From Thalassotalea psychrophila (GTDB lineage: Bacteria; Pseudomonadota; Gammaproteobacteria; Enterobacterales; Alteromonadaceae), in assembly GCF_031583595.1 (NCBI RefSeq), contig NZ_CP134145.1, forward strand, positions 2,108,001 to 2,172,000: 64,000 nucleotides of DNA. Reading direction: 5' to 3'. Under the pieces are notes generated by a model. It made no database searches and was not told the DNA's origin. It saw nothing but the letters and a program-made list of their open reading frames with translations. Shown in pieces: positions 59,339 through 64,000 of the stretch (the stretch's first letter is position 1; each line of letters opens with the position of its first letter). The translations under genes and the position numbers were made by a program.

Positions 59339-60388
59339 ATGATTAACGCAACCCCTAACGCAACAGTGGATGATTCACAACTAATTGACACTAATGACTT
59401 TAATGTCTTTGACCAGTTAAATGACTTAGTAGTTGAATCTCCAGAACATACTGCTAATGAAACAGAAGCTGAAGTAGATCCAGCATTACAAGAATTAACA
59501 TTAGAGTCAGATGAAACTGGTTTTGACTTTGATGACATTGATGATGGTGTAGACCATCGAGAAACAGAGCTAGGTGAAAAGACAGACACTGATGCTATTG
59601 AAGAGCAAGAAGCAGTAGATACTGAAGCAGCTGAATTAGATGTAATGGCAGTAGAAGAACAACAACAGTTTGTTTCTCAGAACTTCAAGACCTTACCAGA
59701 TGATTTTGAAATAGATGGTGGTGATGGTGTCGTATACACCAAGGGCGATCTAATTAACTCTGCAAAACAATCAGAACAAAACAAAGAGATTAACACCTTC
59801 TACCAGAAACAATTGAATGATTGGAATCAATGGTCAGACATTAATCAAGCTAAGTTTGACATTGCTGAGACTGAAGTGATTCGTCACTTAAATTCAGTTA
59901 ATCAACAACTACAAGATCCAAGTCTCACATACGACAAACGTGGTCAACTATCTGAAACGAAAGACACATTAATTAAACGTCAAGAAGCTCTAACTTCAGC
60001 TGGTAAAGAAGCTATGAGTAACCGCATGGAACAACGTCAGATTGCAGTGAACAATCAGATTGATTCAGTACAGCGTGAACTATCAAAGAGTCACTCAAAT
60101 GAAGCCGTAACAAGCGCTATACAGTACGCTAATGAAGCTGGCATTACTGGTCAGCAAATAGCTGAAAACATCTCAGTGGGCTTAATAGAGACCCTGATGA
60201 AGGCTAAAAAGTATGATGACATCCGTAAGGATTCTAAAGAAAGTATTCGTAAGAAATCACTAGGTAAATCAGTACCTAAAGGTAAAAAGGCTTCAACCAT
60301 TACTGCAAGAGCACAAGCAAAACGTAAAGCTTCTCAAGCTATTGCAAGTGGTAACAATGATGGTGTTTTCGCACATTTAGTGGATTAG
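59339..60388 (+). CDS. Putative head scaffolding protein
   Basis: A 349-aa protein with the composition of a scaffold: a very acidic, disordered first 110 residues (VESPEHTANETEAEVDPALQ; FDFDDIDDGVDHRETELGEK), a Gln/Asn-rich helical middle (EINTFYQKQLNDWNQWSDIN; AVNNQIDSVQRELSKSHSNE) and a basic C-terminal tail (KKSLGKSVPKGKKASTITAR) of the sort that docks to coat protein. It lies after the portal. A coat gene should follow directly, but none does. The assignment rests on composition and position. Confidence 0.6.
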   Translation: MINATPNATVDDSQLIDTNDFNVFDQLNDLVVESPEHTANETEAEVDPALQELTLESDETGFDFDDIDDGVDHRETELGEKTDTDAIEEQEAVDTEAAELDVMAVEEQQQFVSQNFKTLPDDFEIDGGDGVVYTKGDLINSAKQSEQNKEINTFYQKQLNDWNQWSDINQAKFDIAETEVIRHLNSVNQQLQDPSLTYDKRGQLSETKDTLIKRQEALTSAGKEAMSNRMEQRQIAVNNQIDSVQRELSKSHSNEAVTSAIQYANEAGITGQQIAENISVGLIETLMKAKKYDDIRKDSKESIRKKSLGKSVPKGKKASTITARAQAKRKASQAIASGNNDGVFAHLVD

Positions 60389-60432
60389 TCAGAGGTTAAG
60401 AGGTTAGAGGGCTGTAAAAGGAATTTTTAATA

Positions 60433-60449
60433 GTCAGTGTTTTACTGAC
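60433..60449. promoter_or_regulatory. Hairpin in the scaffold-internal protein gap
   Basis: GTCAGT (60433-60438) and ACTGAC (60444-60449) pair over GTTTT. On the plus strand it is followed by A residues rather than T, so it is not a standard rightward terminator. It sits where a major capsid gene would be expected to begin. Confidence 0.4.
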
Positions 60450-60468
60450 AAAAACAAGGAGAAACCCA

Positions 60469-61197
60469 ATGTCAAGTTTTAACGTTGGTGGTTCAAAATC
60501 AAAATCAAGCACTAAGCAGTACTTTGACCCTAACATGCAACCTTTACTGGACAAACTAGGAAGTGGCATGGACATCGGTAAAAAGGAGTTCATTAGTTCT
60601 GGTGGTTCATTAGGGGCTTTAGATGCACTAAAAGGTCAAATAGGAAGTCATAGATCTTTCTTAGATCGTGAACAAGGTAAAGGTATTACACAAGCTGACA
60701 TTAATGCTCGTGCTTCACAATCATTAGATCCAAACATGATTAAGATGATTACAGATGCTAATGCAAACATGTTAGGTAGTACTAATGCCAACATTGCACA
60801 ATCGGCTAACATGGCTGGTGGTGCTGGTGGTTCACGTATGGGCATTGCTCAAGGTATGGCAGCTGGTGAAGCAAGTCAGAATCTTACTAACTCACTTACT
60901 CAAATGTACAGTGACAATCAATCCAATGCTTACAGTCAGCTTCAAGATGAAGAAGCTCGTAGGTTTGGCTTACAGAATCAAATGTTAGATTCAGGGATGC
61001 AAAGCTATCAAACTGAAGAGATGATTAAAGGTCTTCAACGTGGTGATGTAGACCAATCTTGGATGAATGACATCATGAACAACAACCCTGAGATGTTGCA
61101 GATCATGATGTATGGTCAAGCGGCTGGTTCAGTTCCAATCTTCACTAAATCTAAATCTTCAAGTGGTAGTTTTAGTATTGGTGGTGGTGGTTCGTAA
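60469..61197 (+). CDS. Putative internal virion protein (small, Gly/Ser/Asn-rich)
   Basis: A 242-aa protein with low-complexity Gly/Ser ends (MSSFNVGGSKSKSSTK, and SSGSFSIGGGGS) and a helical, Ala/Asn/Met-rich centre (ANMLGSTNANIAQSANMAGG, then AGGSRMGIAQGMAAGEASQN). Such Ala/Gly-rich small proteins are typical of podovirus ejection or internal virion proteins, like P22 gp7-type and N4-like internal proteins. AAGGAG precedes the start and its stop overlaps the next ATG. Function is inferred from position and composition. Confidence 0.55.
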   Translation: MSSFNVGGSKSKSSTKQYFDPNMQPLLDKLGSGMDIGKKEFISSGGSLGALDALKGQIGSHRSFLDREQGKGITQADINARASQSLDPNMIKMITDANANMLGSTNANIAQSANMAGGAGGSRMGIAQGMAAGEASQNLTNSLTQMYSDNQSNAYSQLQDEEARRFGLQNQMLDSGMQSYQTEEMIKGLQRGDVDQSWMNDIMNNNPEMLQIMMYGQAAGSVPIFTKSKSSSGSFSIGGGGS

Positions 61198-61523
61198 TGT
61201 CTGAATTTAATCTAAATAGTTTACTAACTGACCCTACTCAACAGTTAGCTAACTCACAAGGTGCTCCACAGCACACTGAGTGGAAAGACCCTGAAGCAGT
61301 TAATCTAGAGCAGAAAGCTTTTGATGACACTATGAAAAAGAAGAAGGCTGAGTTAGACAAGCCTTTCGATTGGTCTAAATACTTGAAGATGGGTAAGGGC
61401 ATTGCTAGTAACGCAATGAAGAACTTACCTCATTCAAGCGAATCATCAAGCTCATCAATCAAAACACGTAGCCCATCAGACATTTCTAATGCAATGATGG
61501 CAATACTTAATTACGGTAAGTAG
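61197..61523 (+). CDS. Hypothetical virion-module protein
   Basis: A 108-aa protein (MSEFNLNSLLTDPTQQLANS; KAFDDTMKKKKAELDKPFDW; a Ser-rich KNLPHSSESSSSSIKTRSPS). Its ATG overlaps the preceding TAA by one base. It is mostly polar and probably disordered in the last 30 residues. It belongs to the ejection gene string but is not recognisable. Confidence 0.55.
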   Translation: MSEFNLNSLLTDPTQQLANSQGAPQHTEWKDPEAVNLEQKAFDDTMKKKKAELDKPFDWSKYLKMGKGIASNAMKNLPHSSESSSSSIKTRSPSDISNAMMAILNYGK

Positions 61524-61532
61524 GAGGACACT

Positions 61533-61997
61533 ATGCAACCGATGTTTAATCAAATGGCTGAACAGATGCCTACTATCCAAACCCAATTAGTTGACAATGC
61601 TTCTAAATTAAAAGCATTACGTCAATCAGCTGGACTTGAGACAGTAGACACTGAATCAGCTAACGTAGATCCATTCGCTCAACCTTTACCAGAAGTATCA
61701 CCAGATACAACAGTACAGGACGAAGCATGGAATTCTTTAGAAGTTGAAGGTGCTGAAAGTGGCTTCCGTAATCCTAATGGCAACAAAGCTGACAAGCGTA
61801 AGCGTGAAGTTAGACAAATGCTTGAATCAGATGAACGCTTCAATGGTCGTGTATCTGACATGCAGCGTATAGCTGAAGCAGTTGCTAAAGAAGTAATGCT
61901 TGGAAACATTGACATTGAAGATGCTGAATCAGTAATGATGCAAGAAGCTGAAGCTCTGTTTGACCATCAATCAAAAGCAAAGAAGGGGGTTAAGTAA
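61533..61997 (+). CDS. Hypothetical virion-module protein
   Basis: A 154-aa protein (MQPMFNQMAEQMPTIQTQLV; FNGRVSDMQRIAEAVAKEVM; MQEAEALFDHQSKAKKGVK). It starts after AGGAGG (61522-61527) and ends with a one-base overlap with the next start codon. It is helical and amphipathic without membrane segments. It is likely an internal or ejection protein by context only. Confidence 0.55.
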   Translation: MQPMFNQMAEQMPTIQTQLVDNASKLKALRQSAGLETVDTESANVDPFAQPLPEVSPDTTVQDEAWNSLEVEGAESGFRNPNGNKADKRKREVRQMLESDERFNGRVSDMQRIAEAVAKEVMLGNIDIEDAESVMMQEAEALFDHQSKAKKGVK

Positions 61998-63388
61998 TGA
62001 ATACTCTATTTGATGTACTAACTAATCCTGAATCTTCTTTTGAATTAGGTTCACTTAATCCAGAGATCACCGATGGTGCAAGTAACTTTAACAGTGCTGT
62101 ATCTGGTAGCCCTCACACACCTAGTAGCGCTCAAATGTATGACCCTGCAAAACTTGCTGGTGTTGTAGAGACTAAACCTTCTCCTAAAGGCTATGTGCCA
62201 TACAAGGAAGGTCTACAGGAACAAGTTCCTTCTTCTTCAGTGATACTAGACAATCTTGAAGTTAATACAGTTGACCAAATCGAGAAGCCTGATACAGGTA
62301 ACGAGAAAGATGATACTCAAAACTTCCGTAAGAAGATTGAAGCTTTTACTAAGACTCAACAACAACGTATGAATGGTGGTTACGACTTCCCTGAGTATGA
62401 TGAAGGTGATTCTTGGAAAGCTGGTGGTTCTGCAATGTTAATTCCTTTGTTTGGTTTAGCTATTTCAGCTTTAACTGGTAATGAAGACCTAGCCTTGAAC
62501 ATGGGCTTAGGTGTACTTGATGCAGCTACAGAAGGTTTCATTGACCATGAAGGTATGCTTGAACGTAGTAAAGAACGTCAGAAGTGGCTAGACCTAGGTT
62601 ACTTGCCAGAGTATGTAGATCGGTATGAACAGACAGGTGACATGGATGCTCTAATCTCTTCTAAAGTTGACAACCCTAATCAAGGTAAAGAACGCTCACG
62701 TATTCATACTTTCAAGAAAGGTGAAGACATGGGTATTAAGGATGCTGAAGGTAATCCTATCTTTGCTGAGAAGACAGGTCAGTATGAGTTCGTTCAAGGT
62801 GCAGACCAACGTAATGACTACCGTACTACAGATGTTGTTTTCCAAGGTGACAAAGATGCTCAATGGAAATACAAAGAAGCTGGTGCAATGCGTAAGACGC
62901 GTGCTAAGCAACTTGAAGAGCAACAAGCAGAGCAAGAAGCCACTGATGGTCAAGTGTCTCAGTTAGATGAGTTAATTGATGCTGGTAAGCAAGCTCTAGT
63001 CTCTGGGAACATTGATGGTAACACTGGTCCTATGGATGCTTGGTTGCCTGATCTTACAGATGATGCCCAGAAGACAACTGGTGACTTTGAGCGCTTTAAA
63101 GAGCTACTAACTGTAGAGAACCTAGACAAGATGTCTGGCGTATTAACTGACAAAGACATCCAAGTATTACGTAGTGCTGCAAGTGCTCTTGATACTGGTC
63201 GTTACTGGACTGTTAACAAAGCTGAAGTTCAACGTGTATTAGGTAATCTTCAAACTAAACGTAAAGGTTTACGTAGTAACAGTGGTTCAGGCAAAGCTCC
63301 AATGAGTGCCTTACAGTACTTGTATTCTAACCCTAACGCTTTAGGTTCTTTTGAATCTAAGTACGGTTACAAACCAGAAGGATTTTAA
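61997..63388 (+). CDS. Putative DNA ejection/internal virion protein
   Basis: A 463-aa protein with a polar N-terminus, a hydrophobic segment near residues 150-175 (GGSAMLIPLFGLAISALTGN, then EDLALNMGLGVLD) and a long helical C-terminal half (FERFKELLTVENLDKMSGVL; ALDTGRYWTVNKAEVQRVLG). One hydrophobic helix in an otherwise soluble helical protein suits podovirus ejection proteins, which leave the virion and form a channel through the host envelope. It is coupled to the genes on both sides. No exact family is named. Confidence 0.55.
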   Translation: MNTLFDVLTNPESSFELGSLNPEITDGASNFNSAVSGSPHTPSSAQMYDPAKLAGVVETKPSPKGYVPYKEGLQEQVPSSSVILDNLEVNTVDQIEKPDTGNEKDDTQNFRKKIEAFTKTQQQRMNGGYDFPEYDEGDSWKAGGSAMLIPLFGLAISALTGNEDLALNMGLGVLDAATEGFIDHEGMLERSKERQKWLDLGYLPEYVDRYEQTGDMDALISSKVDNPNQGKERSRIHTFKKGEDMGIKDAEGNPIFAEKTGQYEFVQGADQRNDYRTTDVVFQGDKDAQWKYKEAGAMRKTRAKQLEEQQAEQEATDGQVSQLDELIDAGKQALVSGNIDGNTGPMDAWLPDLTDDAQKTTGDFERFKELLTVENLDKMSGVLTDKDIQVLRSAASALDTGRYWTVNKAEVQRVLGNLQTKRKGLRSNSGSGKAPMSALQYLYSNPNALGSFESKYGYKPEGF

Positions 63389-63390
63389 TC

Positions 63391-64000
63391 ATGGCTAATG
63401 TATTTGACCAATTTGATTCTGCACCTAGTGTAGGCTCTACAAGTACATCCCATAGTAACCCTTTTGACCAATTTGATGAGGTTGCCCCTTCGGGGGTGGC
63501 TTCTTCTTTACCAGTTGATTCATTAACTGAAGTTGGTCAATCCGTTTACAGTAACTACCTTAATCAAGGTTGGGATGAAGATGATGCTTTTGACATGGCT
63601 GTATCTGAAGAGAAGCGACTAGTACAAGCTGGTACTGTTGGTGACAGAGTAAGAGCTGTAGGACAAGGTTTAACCTTTGGCTACGGTGATGAAATTGAAG
63701 GTGGTGTTAAATCTGCTTTTAGTGATTCAACTTACGGTGAAGAAGTAGGGCAGATCCGTTCAGAGATGGACACATTTGCTGAACACAACCCATACGAAGC
63801 AGCTGCTTACGAATTTGGTGGTGCTATACCTACAATGTTTGTCCCTGGTGTTGGTTGGGCTAGAGGTGCTAGTACTGCTAGTAACTTAGGTCGTATTGGT
63901 GCTGAAGGTGCTGGTTACGGTGCTTTGTATGGTTCAGGTAAGACTGAAGCTAACCCATTTGAAGATCCATTACAGTATGGACAAGATGTAGCTACTGATG
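63391..64000 (+). CDS. Large internal virion protein, N-terminal part (runs off window)
   Basis: It begins at ATG 63391, 2 bp after the previous stop, and is open to the window end (203 codons). The N-terminal duplication FDQFDSAPS / NPFDQFDEVAP is a familiar start of very large podovirus internal virion or ejection proteins. A region with Gly-rich hydrophobic stretches follows (GQGLTFGYGDEIEGGVKSAF; EFGGAIPTMFVPGVGWARGA). Large members often contain a transglycosylase domain further on, which would be outside the window. Confidence 0.65.
   Translation, partial: MANVFDQFDSAPSVGSTSTSHSNPFDQFDEVAPSGVASSLPVDSLTEVGQSVYSNYLNQGWDEDDAFDMAVSEEKRLVQAGTVGDRVRAVGQGLTFGYGDEIEGGVKSAFSDSTYGEEVGQIRSEMDTFAEHNPYEAAAYEFGGAIPTMFVPGVGWARGASTASNLGRIGAEGAGYGALYGSGKTEANPFEDPLQYGQDVATD

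Larger units (their letters stand above)
47472..64000. mobile_element. Podovirus-like prophage, left 16.5 kb
   Basis: It starts at the att-like repeat and integrase and runs to the window end. Gene order is integrase, leftward helix-turn-helix gene, nuclease, HNH, small regulators, winged-helix protein with iterons, small terminase candidate, tail fibre, large terminase, portal, scaffold candidate and internal virion proteins. Short intergenic gaps, uniform plus-strand direction and structural genes mark it as phage. There is no tail-sheath or tape-measure gene, which points to a short tail. No DNA polymerase, lysis or major capsid gene is seen in this part. Confidence 0.88.

Noticed and set aside
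60433..60449. Rightward intrinsic terminator
   Set aside because: The stem is followed by A residues rather than T on the plus strand.

Overview
The window looks like a chromosomal segment of a marine gammaproteobacterium, probably Colwelliaceae or a relative (Colwellia/Thalassotalea type). This rests on low-GC coding sequence, a branched-chain keto acid dehydrogenase operon, SthA, TonB-dependent receptors and many paralogous AraC regulators. The assignment comes from gene content and protein flavour only; no search was run.

Layout. 1-3404: the end of a 2-oxoacid dehydrogenase operon (E1 beta, a two-lipoyl E2, E3). 3550-42170: a catabolic and uptake island built from repeated modules. Five exported M19 (renal dipeptidase-like) proteins and one exported amidohydrolase are each divergent from their own AraC-type activator. 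Two modules also carry a small exported GYD-domain protein downstream of the hydrolase. Between them sit an N-acyl-D-amino-acid deacylase, a D-cysteine desulfhydrase/ACC deaminase-like enzyme, an Asp/Glu racemase-like protein, an SDR, a carboxymuconolactone decarboxylase-like protein with its LysR regulator, SthA, a GlcD-type flavoprotein with a bile-acid-symporter-type transporter and a GntR regulator, an oxidoreductase-DUF1330 fusion, GlxA-type and Lrp-type regulators, and two large TonB-dependent receptors with duplicated promoters. The picture is import of an unknown substrate through the outer membrane, hydrolysis in the periplasm, and oxidation or racemisation in the cytoplasm. Several enzymes belong to families acting on D-configured compounds.

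All five M19 paralogs lack the His-x-Asp metal pair and have Gln where the bridging Glu should be, while keeping the other His ligands. They are probably a distinct subfamily and may not be dipeptidases. A shared roughly 20-bp operator-like motif lies 23-38 bp upstream of five of the AraC genes, and one more copy lies upstream of the D-aminoacylase, which has no regulator of its own.

42570-46486: DUF1810, an unknown protein, a leucine-rich-repeat kinase and a PQQ-type sugar dehydrogenase lipoprotein. 46483-47523: two direct repeats of a tRNA 3' end bracketing a roughly 1-kb remnant with a nonsense-truncated integrase, which suggests two successive integrations. 47472-64000: a podovirus-like prophage running off the right edge. 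It has an integrase, a PD-(D/E)XK-like nuclease, an HNH endonuclease, small regulators, a winged-helix protein with an SSB-like acidic tail next to 23-bp iterons, a tail fibre, terminase, portal, a putative scaffold and internal virion (ejection) proteins. No recognisable major capsid or head-tail joining gene lies between the scaffold and the ejection genes.
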